From assembly GCA_031272375.1 (NCBI GenBank), contig JAISTY010000086.1:1-5407 (forward strand): 5,407 nt of DNA, read 5' to 3'. The notes beneath the pieces are model-generated. The model had not been told where the DNA came from. It was given only the letters and a program-made list of their open reading frames with translations, and made no database searches. This DNA is from Opitutaceae bacterium. GTDB lineage: Bacteria > Verrucomicrobiota > Verrucomicrobiia > Opitutales > Opitutaceae. Below, piece after piece: positions 1 to 5,407 of the stretch (its first letter is position 1; every line of letters begins with the position of its first letter). A program made the translations under genes and the position numbers.

Positions 1-2
1 AC

Positions 3-965
3 GCCTTTCTTGAAACCGTCAACGGCGAGAAAGGCGGCATGCTCCTTGTGGAGGCCGGCGAGATCGCGGAACTCCTCGCGCGCCTGCCGGAGCCGCCCGC
101 CTCCGCGCCCGGCGGCTCCTCCTCCAACACCACCGCCACCGCCGCCCGCCTCGGCCTTACCACCGCCTTCCTCGGCAAGCTCGGCGACGACGCCACCGCC
201 GCCGAATACCGCCGCCGTTGCGCCGCCAACGGCACCGGCCTCTCCCGCTTCAAGACGGCCCCGCTCCCCAACGCCCGCTGCCTCTCCCTCGTCACCCCCG
301 ACGGCCAGCGCACCATGCGCACCGACCTCGCCGCCGCCTCGACCCTCTCGCCGGACGAAATCTCCCCCGCCGACTTCGCCGGCTGCCGTCACGCCCACAT
401 CGAGGGCTACCTCCTCTTCAACCCGGCCCTTGCCGACGCCGTCCTCGCCTCCGCCCGCGCCGCCGGCTGCCGCGTCAGCGTTGACCTCGCCTCCTTCGAG
501 GTCGTCCGCGCCGCCCGCCCCTGGATTCTCCGCCAGCTCGCGACCGGCCTCGACGCCGTCTTCGCCAACGAGGACGAAATCCTCGCCCTCTATCCCGACA
601 CCGGGGCGCCGGCGGACGGCGGCAAGCTGCCGCCCGAAACCTGCGGACGCCTCGCCCGCCGCCTCGCCGCGGAGGGCCGCGGCACCGTCGCCGCCGTCAA
701 GATGGGCGCCGACGGCGCCTGGGTCGCCCGCGGCGGGGAGCTGCACCGCGTCGCCCCCGTGCGGGCCGACGCCCTCGACAGCACCGGCGCCGGCGACACT
801 TGGGCGGGCGCGTTCCTCTTCGGCCTGCTGCGCGGGCGCCCCCTGCCCGAATGCGGGCGCCTCGCCTCGTTCCTTGGCGCCGAATGCGTCCGGCACCTTG
901 GCGCGCACATCCCCGAGGACCGCTGGCGGCAGCTTCTCCCCCTCGTTGCCCGCGGGGAGCTTTAG
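3..965 (+). CDS. PfkB-family carbohydrate/adenosine kinase, 5' end outside the window
   Basis: A ribokinase/PfkB-fold kinase that transfers the gamma-phosphate of ATP to a sugar or nucleoside hydroxyl in the cytoplasm. Counting from position 3, the frame shows 'EKGGM' (residues 9-13), typical of adenosine-kinase-like members, the glycine-rich 'GGSSSN' segment at about 37-42 that contacts substrate, 'GKLGDD' shortly after, and the C-terminal PfkB signature 'DSTGAGD' whose Asp (residue 265) is the expected catalytic base. The frame is open to the window edge. Family members usually carry a beta strand with a substrate Asp ('G.PL.D') before the point where this window begins, so roughly 15-25 residues are missing. 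The ATG at 39 encodes the conserved Met of 'EKGGM' and is an internal Met, not the start. The stop is TAG at 963-965. Codons are strikingly C-ending. Adenosine, ribose, fructose or another substrate cannot be told apart from sequence alone; the EKGGM element favours the adenosine-kinase-like branch. The family call is secure. Confidence 0.93.
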   Translation, partial: AFLETVNGEKGGMLLVEAGEIAELLARLPEPPASAPGGSSSNTTATAARLGLTTAFLGKLGDDATAAEYRRRCAANGTGLSRFKTAPLPNARCLSLVTPDGQRTMRTDLAAASTLSPDEISPADFAGCRHAHIEGYLLFNPALADAVLASARAAGCRVSVDLASFEVVRAARPWILRQLATGLDAVFANEDEILALYPDTGAPADGGKLPPETCGRLARRLAAEGRGTVAAVKMGADGAWVARGGELHRVAPVRADALDSTGAGDTWAGAFLFGLLRGRPLPECGRLASFLGAECVRHLGAHIPEDRWRQLLPLVARGEL

Positions 966-971
966 CCCGTC

Positions 972-2084
972 TCAACGCATCCGTCGGAAGAACCACAGTC
1001 CGACCAGCAGCATGGCCGCGTTGGGGGCGGCGGCGGCCCATTCCGGCGGGAGGACGCCGCGCGTGCCGAGCGCCGTGAACGTCCTCACCAGCGCGTAATA
1101 CAGCAGGAACAGCCCGATGGACTTGCTCACGCCGACCGCCGGGTTCACCCGCACGCCGGAGATGGAGAACGGTATCGCCAGCGCGATGATGATCAGCGGA
1201 CCGAGCGTCTCCGCCAGCATCCCGTAGTAGCGGACGGCGTAGCGGGCGATCCGCGGGTTCTCCTCGACGGTGAAGTGCCCGACGATGCGCCGCAGTTCGT
1301 CGAACGAGAGGTCGTTCGGCTTCACGTCGAAGGCGAGCATCAGCGCGGGATCCTCCGTGTAGTCCCTCGCGGGCCGGCTTTGGAACGGCTCCGTGCGGGT
1401 GACGACGTTGGTCGCGGGATCCACCCACAGCTCGCGCCCGTCCCGGAAGACCCACTGGCGCAGGACGCGGTCGTAAAAGGCCTCGCGCGCGAGAATGCGC
1501 GTCTTCTCGCGGCGCCGGGCGTCCAGCTCGACGACCGTCACCCCGTAGCCCCGCTGCGTGAACTGGCTGTAGCGGTTGAAATACCAGAGCCGCCGCTGCC
1601 GGTGGTTGTCGAAGGCGACGCCCGTGCGGACGCCCACGCGGTCGTCCGCCGCCGCCTTGCGCTGCCGCTGGAACTCCATGCGCGCGCGGATGTCGCGCGA
1701 CTCCTCGATGGACCAGGGGATGACGTGGGCGTTGACGAACCACGTTATCCCGCAGAGGAGGACGCCGGCGGCCCAGATGGGGCGCGTGATGCGGAAGACG
1801 CTCATGCCCGCGGCCCGCATCGCGGTGATCTCGTTGTTCCGGTGCAGGAGGCCGAGGGCGTAGAGGAGCGAGACGAGGAGGGCGACCGGCAGCACGACGG
1901 AGAGGTAGCCCGGCGTCTTGATGACGTAATAGACGAACAGGTCCGCGGCGCCGGCGTCGTTGGCGAGCATGTCGCGGAAGTCGTCATACAACGCCTGTAT
2001 GAGCAGCAGCCCCATCATCACGAGCAGCACGATGCCGAGCGTCTTCAGCCACTCCCCCAGAACGTGTCGGTCGGTGACGGGCAT
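972..2084 (-). CDS. LptF/LptG-family permease (LptG-like), lipopolysaccharide export
   Basis: An inner-membrane subunit of the LptB2FG ABC transporter, which extracts lipopolysaccharide from the inner membrane and passes it to the periplasmic Lpt bridge. The 370-residue length is usual for the family. Hydrophobic segments sit at about residues 12-32, 60-80, 102-122, 287-309, 318-338 and 350-367. This gives the family's 3+3 arrangement around a large soluble domain (about 123-285) that forms the periplasmic beta-jellyroll. 'NNEITAMRAAGMS' (83-95) is the cytoplasmic coupling segment after helix 2 that contacts LptB. The N-terminal 'DRHVL' and the C-terminal '..LVGLWFFRRMR' look more like LptG than LptF, but this is a judgement by eye, so no symbol is given. 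The ATG at 2084 lies 4 bases after the stop of the upstream pyrophosphohydrolase gene, suggesting translational coupling; only a weak GAG precedes it. The TGA (974-972) is 6 bases from the stop of the convergent kinase. No LptF or LptB gene is present in the window. Confidence 0.94.
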   Translation of the reverse strand: MPVTDRHVLGEWLKTLGIVLLVMMGLLLIQALYDDFRDMLANDAGAADLFVYYVIKTPGYLSVVLPVALLVSLLYALGLLHRNNEITAMRAAGMSVFRITRPIWAAGVLLCGITWFVNAHVIPWSIEESRDIRARMEFQRQRKAAADDRVGVRTGVAFDNHRQRRLWYFNRYSQFTQRGYGVTVVELDARRREKTRILAREAFYDRVLRQWVFRDGRELWVDPATNVVTRTEPFQSRPARDYTEDPALMLAFDVKPNDLSFDELRRIVGHFTVEENPRIARYAVRYYGMLAETLGPLIIIALAIPFSISGVRVNPAVGVSKSIGLFLLYYALVRTFTALGTRGVLPPEWAAAAPNAAMLLVGLWFFRRMR

Positions 2085-2088
2085 GGTC

Positions 2089-2454
2089 TCAAAGGTCGGT
2101 GTATTTGTCGGAGCGGCCGCGCGCCTTGGCGACGGGATACTTCGCGGCGTTCGCGGCCATTTTCGACTCGATGGCGGCGGCGAGGTCGAGGCCGGTCATG
2201 TTCGCGAACTCGATGGCGTAGATGGCGACGTCGGCCAGCTCCTCCGCGATTTGCCGGCGTTTCGCGGGGTCCCGCGCGAGGGCGGCGGACGCCTCGGGCG
2301 TCGCCCAGAGGAAATGCTCCATCAGCTCGGCGGCCTCCGCCGCGAGGGCCATGCTCAGATTTTTCGGGGCGTGGAACTGCGTCCAGTCGCGCTCCCTGGC
2401 GAAGGCGAGCACGCGCGCCTTGAGTTCCGAGAGGGTTGTCGTCGCGTCGTCCAT
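2089..2454 (-). CDS. MazG-like nucleotide pyrophosphohydrolase (dCTP pyrophosphatase type)
   Basis: A small all-alpha NTP pyrophosphohydrolase, which hydrolyses (d)NTPs to (d)NMP plus pyrophosphate and is thought to clean the nucleotide pool of unwanted or modified nucleotides in the cytoplasm. The 121-residue single-domain length fits the MazG-like/DCTPP1 (RS21-C6) group rather than two-domain MazG. The motif 'RDWTQFHAPKNLSMAL' (residues 22-37) is characteristic of this group. The magnesium site follows the family pattern ExxE...ExxD: E40 and E43 in 'EAAELMEHFLW', then E72 and D75 in 'EELADVAIY'. The C-terminus 'NAAKYPV' (102-108), followed by a basic tail, is also typical. ATG is at 2454; GGAAA at 2463-2459, four bases upstream, is a weak ribosome binding site lying just after the lipoprotein stop. 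It is 13 bases downstream of the lipoprotein gene and 4 bases upstream of the LptG-like gene, so it sits inside an operon. The exact substrate is not readable from sequence. Confidence 0.92.
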   Translation of the reverse strand: MDDATTTLSELKARVLAFARERDWTQFHAPKNLSMALAAEAAELMEHFLWATPEASAALARDPAKRRQIAEELADVAIYAIEFANMTGLDLAAAIESKMAANAAKYPVAKARGRSDKYTDL

Positions 2455-2467
2455 GGCGTTTCCGCGC

Positions 2468-3271
2468 TCATTGGCCGCCCGAAAGCGGGAGGGTTCGCGC
2501 GAGCAGCCGCGTGAGCGAGTTCACCGCGGCGGCGTCGGCGGGCGCGTCGAAGGTCGCGCGGAGTTTGACCAGTTTCCCGTTGAGGGCGGTGAGGTAGAGG
2601 TAGGATTCCACGTCCTTCCCGCCGTCGGTGTAGGTCATCTTGATCCCCCGCGTCCGGAGCCCGTCAACCAGCGCGTTGAACGGCGCCTTGAGGGTGAGGT
2701 TGGAATAGACGCCCGCCGTCGCCGCCTTGCCGACCTCGCTGATGCAGCCGCGGAAATGGGCGTCGAAGCCGGGGTCGTCCGTGCCGTCCGCCCAGCGTTG
2801 GTTGGCGGAATAGACAAAGAGGTCCGCGACGCCGCCGCTGATGTCCGTGGTGAAGCGTCGCGAGAAGCCGAGGCCCGATCCGGGCTGTTCCTGCTCGTAA
2901 TCCTTCGAGGCCGTGTGGCGCCATTCGACCGCGGGTTCCTCCGGCTGCGCGGCGGGTTGTCGCGCGGCGGGTTGCCGGACAACGGGCGCGGCGGCTTGTC
3001 GCGCGGGGGCGGGTTGCGGTTGCGGCGCGGGCGCGGCGGCGGGTTGTCGGACGGCGGGCGCGGCAACTTGTGGCGCGGCGGGCGCGGGGGTTTCCCTGGC
3101 GGCAACTTGCGGGGCGGCAACTTGTGGCGCGGGGGTTTCCGTGGCGGCGGGTTGTCGCGCGGCGACTTGTCGCGTGGCGGGCGCCGGGTCCTGCCAGCCG
3201 AAGCGGACGTTGGAGCAGGCGGCGAGCAGAAGCGTTCCGGCGAGGGCCGCGAGGCGGAGGGCGTTTCTCAT
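2468..3271 (-). CDS. Lipoprotein of unknown function with a Pro/Ala/Gln/Val-rich repeat linker
   Basis: I do not recognise a characterised family. The protein has three parts. Residues 1-19 are a lipoprotein signal peptide: 'MRNALR', a hydrophobic core, then lipobox 'LAAC' with Cys19 as the lipidated residue. Ser at +2 would favour outer-membrane sorting by the enterobacterial rule, which may not apply here. Residues about 29-114 are low complexity, built from variations of 'RQPAA', 'QVAAP' and 'ETPAP', and probably act as an extended spacer. Residues about 117-267 look like a folded domain ending in 'VESYLYLTALNGKLVKLRATF' split over two strands and a final helix; similar short sheet-plus-helix layouts occur in small exported proteins, but no function follows. 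The frame also opens at TTG 3280, three codons earlier. ATG 3271 is chosen because it is a standard start codon and gives a textbook signal peptide. Neither start has a clear ribosome binding site. The stop is 13 bases before the pyrophosphohydrolase gene and the start is 51 bases after aguB. Confidence 0.85.
   Translation of the reverse strand: MRNALRLAALAGTLLLAACSNVRFGWQDPAPATRQVAARQPAATETPAPQVAAPQVAARETPAPAAPQVAAPAVRQPAAAPAPQPQPAPARQAAAPVVRQPAARQPAAQPEEPAVEWRHTASKDYEQEQPGSGLGFSRRFTTDISGGVADLFVYSANQRWADGTDDPGFDAHFRGCISEVGKAATAGVYSNLTLKAPFNALVDGLRTRGIKMTYTDGGKDVESYLYLTALNGKLVKLRATFDAPADAAAVNSLTRLLARTLPLSGGQ
2930..3187 (-). repeat. Degenerate repeat region inside the lipoprotein gene
   Basis: This stretch encodes the Pro/Ala/Gln/Val-rich linker (about residues 29-114). 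Exact DNA copies are visible on the plus strand. A 19-base unit starting GCGGCAACTTG occurs at 3060-3078 and 3114-3132. A 15-base unit GGCGCGGGGGTTTCC occurs at 3081-3095 and 3126-3140. A 21-base unit starting GCGGCGGGTTGTC occurs at 2949-2969 and 3144-3164, with a partial copy near 3036-3049. The offsets of 54, 45 and 195 bases are all multiples of three, so copy changes would keep the reading frame. The pattern looks like growth by slippage or unequal recombination of short coding units, not a mobile element or CRISPR array. Confidence 0.8.
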
Positions 3272-3322
3272 GTCCGCCAAGGAGAGTGCGGAGACCCCGA
3301 AAGTGAAGCGGATTTTCCGGCG

Positions 3323-4207
3323 TCAGTCGCCGTAGCGCCGGGTGAGGCCGCCGTAGGCGTCTATGCGCCGGTCGCGCAGGAAGGGCCAGTGGGTGCGGGT
3401 GACGTCCACCTTGGCGAGGTCGAGTTCGGCCAGGAGGATTTCCTCCCTGTCAACGGAGGCCTTGGCGAGGAGCTGGCCGCTGGTGCCGGCGACGAAGCTT
3501 TGCCCCCAGAACTCGATGCCGTCGCCGCCGACGCCGGGGAGGATTTCGTGTCCGACGCGGTTGGCGGCGGCGACGTAGCAGCCGTTGGCGACGGCGTGGG
3601 AGCGCTGGATGGTTTCCCAGGCGGCGTGCTGGTTGGCGCCGTAGTCCTTTTTCTCGGAGGGGTGCCAGCCGATGGCGGTCGGGTAGAGGAGGATTTGGGC
3701 GCCCTGCAGGGCGGTCAGGCGGGCGGCTTCGGGATACCACTGGTCCCAACAGATGAGGACGCCGATTTTGCCGAAGCGGGTGTCCCAGGCGCGGAAGCCG
3801 GTGTCGCCGGGGGTGAAGTAGAATTTCTCGTGGAAGAGAGGGTCGTCGGGGATGTGCATCTTGCGATAAACGCCGGCGACGGAGCCGTCGGCGTCAATGA
3901 TGACGGCGGTGTTGTGGTAGAGGCCGGCGGCGCGTTTTTCAAAGAGGGAGGCGACGACGACGACGTTGCGGCGTCGGGCGAGTTCGCGGAAGGCGGCAGT
4001 GGAGGGGCCGCCGGGGATTTCCTCGGCGAGGGCGAAGTTGGCGTGGTCCTCGCTCTGGCAGAAGTAGCGCGAGGCGAAGAGTTCCTGCGTGCAGATGATT
4101 TGGGCGCCGCCGTCGGCGGCGGTCTCGGCGAGGGCGAGGGCTTTGGCGAGGTTGGCGGCGGGGTCGGCGGCGCAGGCGTGCTGCAGGAGCGCGAGTTTGA
4201 CTTTCAT
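3323..4207 (-). CDS. aguB: N-carbamoylputrescine amidase
   Basis: A nitrilase-superfamily (carbon-nitrogen hydrolase) enzyme that converts N-carbamoylputrescine to putrescine, CO2 and ammonia, the last step of the agmatine route to polyamines, in the cytoplasm. The catalytic triad is in place: Glu42 in 'CTQELFASRYFCQ', Lys116 in 'YRKMHIPDDPLFHEKFYF' and nucleophile Cys153 in 'LICWDQWYPEAAR'. 'YPTAIGWHPSEK', the 'HAAWETIQRSHAVANG' helix and the C-terminal 'WPFLRDRRIDAYGGLTRRYGD' split over the final loop are hallmarks of the AguB subgroup rather than generic nitrilases. The 294-residue length is normal. The ATG at 4207 gives the standard N-terminus 'MKVKLALLQHA'. The bases before it on the coding strand are pyrimidine-rich (CTGCCTCCGCGCC), so there is no Shine-Dalgarno sequence. 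It lies 70 bases after the M24 peptidase and 51 before the lipoprotein. No agmatine deiminase (aguA) or arginine decarboxylase is present in the window, so the pathway has to be completed elsewhere. A related amide substrate remains possible. Confidence 0.95.
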   Translation of the reverse strand: MKVKLALLQHACAADPAANLAKALALAETAADGGAQIICTQELFASRYFCQSEDHANFALAEEIPGGPSTAAFRELARRRNVVVVASLFEKRAAGLYHNTAVIIDADGSVAGVYRKMHIPDDPLFHEKFYFTPGDTGFRAWDTRFGKIGVLICWDQWYPEAARLTALQGAQILLYPTAIGWHPSEKKDYGANQHAAWETIQRSHAVANGCYVAAANRVGHEILPGVGGDGIEFWGQSFVAGTSGQLLAKASVDREEILLAELDLAKVDVTRTHWPFLRDRRIDAYGGLTRRYGD

Positions 4208-4277
4208 GGCGCGGAGGCAGGCGGAAACGGCGGCGGTTGAGAAATAAAAAAGCGGGCGCGGCGGCGGCGGGTTGTCG
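4208..4277. other. 70-base gap between the peptidase gene and aguB
   Basis: A GC-rich spacer with one A/T-rich island. Read on the minus strand, the peptidase stop is followed by a run of C and G triplets and then TTTTTTATTT (4251-4242). The T-run would suit an intrinsic terminator, but I could not pair a stem of more than about 4 bases in front of it. It could also be the core of an aguB promoter, but no -35/-10 pair with acceptable spacing is visible. I therefore record it as an unexplained gap: it is the likeliest place for a transcription boundary within the minus-strand row, with no positive evidence for one. Confidence 0.4.
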
Positions 4278-5405
4278 TCAGCGCAGCTCCCATTCGTAGC
4301 CGTAATCGGAGAGCAGGGTGGGTTTTTCGCCGTCCAGCCAGGCGACGTCCTCGATGCGGCAGCCGCCGAGTCCGGGATAATACAGCCCCGGCTCGACCGT
4401 CACGACCGTGCCTTTTTTCAGGACGTTGTTCGCCCTGCTGACGCGCGGGGCCTCATGGATTTCCAGGCCGAGGCCGTGCCCGGTGCCGTGGAAAAAGCCG
4501 GTGCTGCCGGCGGCGGTGTGCTTTGTCTCGTAGCCGGCTTTCTCAAAAAAGGCCTCGACGGCGGTGTGGACCTTGCGCCCGTTGACGCCCGGACGCAGCA
4601 GCGCGAGGGCGGCTTGTTGCGCGTCGCGGACGGTCGCGACAAGCCGCCGCTGCGCGTCGCTGGCGCGGCCTTTGAGGAACGTGCGCGTCATGTCGCCGTG
4701 GTAGCCGGTTTTTTGGACGCGCGGGAAAACGTCCACGACGACGAGTTCGTTGGCGCGGACGGGGCCGTGTCCGGTCTCGTGCGGGTCGCAGGCCTGGTCG
4801 CCGGCGGCGGCGATGGTGCCGGCGGAGAGCGCGCCGGCCTCGAGGCAGGCGATTTCGATGGCGGTCTTGAGGCGCTCGGAGGTCAGGGGGGCGCCGCCGA
4901 GGACGAGGGCGCCGGCCTTGGTTTTCCTCGCGCGGCGGAGGAGGCGTTCGGCGGCGGCGATGCCGGCGGCGGCGGCGCGGTTGCCCTCGCGGATGGCGGC
5001 GGCTTGTTCCGGGGACTTGATCCGGCGCGCGGGGAACGGCTCCGGGGTCGTCCGCAGGCGGAGGCCGAGTTTGCGGAGGGCGTCGCAGAGGGCGGCGGGG
5101 AAGCTGTCGGGGATGGCGAATTCGCGGACGCGGAGGCCCGCGGCGAGGGTCGCGATGGTGGCGGCGGACGGGTGGCGGGCGAAGGCGCGCGGCCGGAGCT
5201 TGCGGGCCTTCGCCGTCCATTCCTCAAGCGGAAGGACGGTGTCGAAGGCGGAGTTTTTTTGGGCGCGGGCGAACTCGAGGCGGTTGAGGAGGGCGGTGGT
5301 TTTGCCGCGGACCCGGAGGGCGGTGAAGGCGTCGGGGGCGTCGAATCCGCCGAGGTAAAGCAGGTCGGCGCAGGAGGCGGTGGCGGCGTGGAGGAGCAGG
5401 TTCAT
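4278..5405 (-). CDS. M24-family metallopeptidase (Xaa-Pro aminopeptidase/dipeptidase type)
   Basis: A cytoplasmic dimetal 'pita-bread' peptidase, probably cleaving at X-Pro bonds of short peptides. Residues 1-125 form the creatinase/prolidase-like N-terminal domain ('DLLYLGGFDAPDAF' near 14-27). Residues about 135-375 form the catalytic domain. All five metal ligands are present: Asp225 ('VVVDVFP'), Asp238 ('YHGDMTRTF'), His310 ('GTGHGLGLEIHEAP'), Glu338 ('VTVEPGLYY') and Glu352 ('RIEDV'). The supporting loop 'ACDPHETGHGP' (205-215) is typical of the branch. The 375-residue length matches prolidase/aminopeptidase-P-like bacterial proteins. The ATG at 5405 gives an N-terminus like that of relatives ('MNLLLHAA..'), but only two bases upstream are visible, so the ribosome binding site and promoter cannot be judged. 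A run of seven A bases falls at codons 49-51. Dipeptidase and aminopeptidase activity cannot be separated by eye. It is the first minus-strand gene seen and may head the row or continue from genes further right. Confidence 0.92.
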   Translation of the reverse strand: MNLLLHAATASCADLLYLGGFDAPDAFTALRVRGKTTALLNRLEFARAQKNSAFDTVLPLEEWTAKARKLRPRAFARHPSAATIATLAAGLRVREFAIPDSFPAALCDALRKLGLRLRTTPEPFPARRIKSPEQAAAIREGNRAAAAGIAAAERLLRRARKTKAGALVLGGAPLTSERLKTAIEIACLEAGALSAGTIAAAGDQACDPHETGHGPVRANELVVVDVFPRVQKTGYHGDMTRTFLKGRASDAQRRLVATVRDAQQAALALLRPGVNGRKVHTAVEAFFEKAGYETKHTAAGSTGFFHGTGHGLGLEIHEAPRVSRANNVLKKGTVVTVEPGLYYPGLGGCRIEDVAWLDGEKPTLLSDYGYEWELR

Positions 5406-5407
5406 GG

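Larger units (their letters stand above)
972..5405 (-). other. Probable five-gene co-directional transcription unit
   Basis: Five minus-strand genes follow each other with gaps of 70, 51, 13 and 4 bases: M24 peptidase, aguB, lipoprotein, pyrophosphohydrolase, LptG-like permease. No terminator or promoter is recognisable in any gap. Co-transcription is strongly supported for the last three genes. It is plausible but unproven for the first two, because the 70- and 51-base gaps could hide a promoter. The 51-base gap (3272-3322) contains only a 4-base inverted repeat (CGGA/TCCG at 3309-3319). Confidence 0.6.

Noticed and set aside
936..965. Possible terminator hairpin at the kinase end (CTCCCC at 936-941 pairing with GGGGAG at 954-959).
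   Set aside because: The stem is only 6 base pairs with a 12-base loop, lies inside coding sequence and has no T-tract after it.
10..1098. A 362-residue plus-strand frame overlapping the kinase.
   Set aside because: It is a Pro/Ser/Ala/Arg-rich shift of the kinase frame, with no domain, and it runs past the kinase stop into the convergent gene.
1275..2423. A 382-residue plus-strand open frame opposite the LptG-like gene.
   Set aside because: The minus-strand gene has clear membrane segments and family motifs. The antisense product is a compositionally biased charged sequence with no recognisable motif.
2930..3187. CRISPR-like or mobile repeat array.
   Set aside because: The units vary in length and spacing, have no unique spacers of constant size, and translate in frame as a low-complexity linker.
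3309..3319. Small inverted repeat CGGA-TTT-TCCG between aguB and the lipoprotein gene.
   Set aside because: A 4-base stem without a T-tract is expected by chance and is too weak for a terminator or operator call.
2222..4240. A 672-residue open frame on the plus strand opposite the pyrophosphohydrolase, lipoprotein and aguB genes, with Gly/Arg-rich stretches.
   Set aside because: It is antisense to three recognisable genes. The Gly/Arg-rich part is the mirror of the Pro/Ala repeat region. High GC content makes stop codons rare on the opposite strand.
4543..5220. Arg/Pro-rich minus-strand frame within the M24 peptidase gene.
   Set aside because: It is an out-of-frame reading of a gene whose metal ligands are all intact in the other frame.

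Overview
The window is a GC-rich stretch of ordinary-looking chromosome from a Gram-negative (diderm) bacterium. An LptF/LptG-type lipopolysaccharide-export permease and a lipobox protein imply an outer membrane. The protein style (adenosine-kinase-like PfkB protein, an M24 peptidase with an 'ACDPH...GHGP' loop, heavy GCC/CTC/ACC codon use, weak ribosome binding sites) fits the Verrucomicrobiota/Kiritimatiellota/Lentisphaerota group best. That placement is an inference from family resemblance, not proven.

Layout. Positions 3-965 (+) hold a PfkB-family sugar/nucleoside kinase that enters the window already in frame, so its true start lies to the left. It stops 6 bases before the end of a convergent minus-strand gene. 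Positions 972-5405 are all minus strand and read, in order of transcription: an M24-family (Xaa-Pro) metallopeptidase (5405-4278), N-carbamoylputrescine amidase AguB (4207-3323), a lipoprotein of unknown function with a long Pro/Ala/Gln/Val repeat region (3271-2468), a MazG-like nucleotide pyrophosphohydrolase (2454-2089) and an LptG-like permease (2084-972). The gaps shrink from 70 to 51 to 13 to 4 bases along this row. The last three genes are therefore almost certainly co-transcribed, and the whole row may be one operon.

The minus-strand genes do not form one obvious pathway. They mix peptide turnover, polyamine synthesis, nucleotide-pool cleaning and envelope biogenesis, which looks like a housekeeping cluster. 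No RNA gene, CRISPR array, insertion sequence, attachment site, convincing promoter or intrinsic terminator was seen. The least explained item is the lipoprotein. I found no evidence of an undescribed multi-gene system here.
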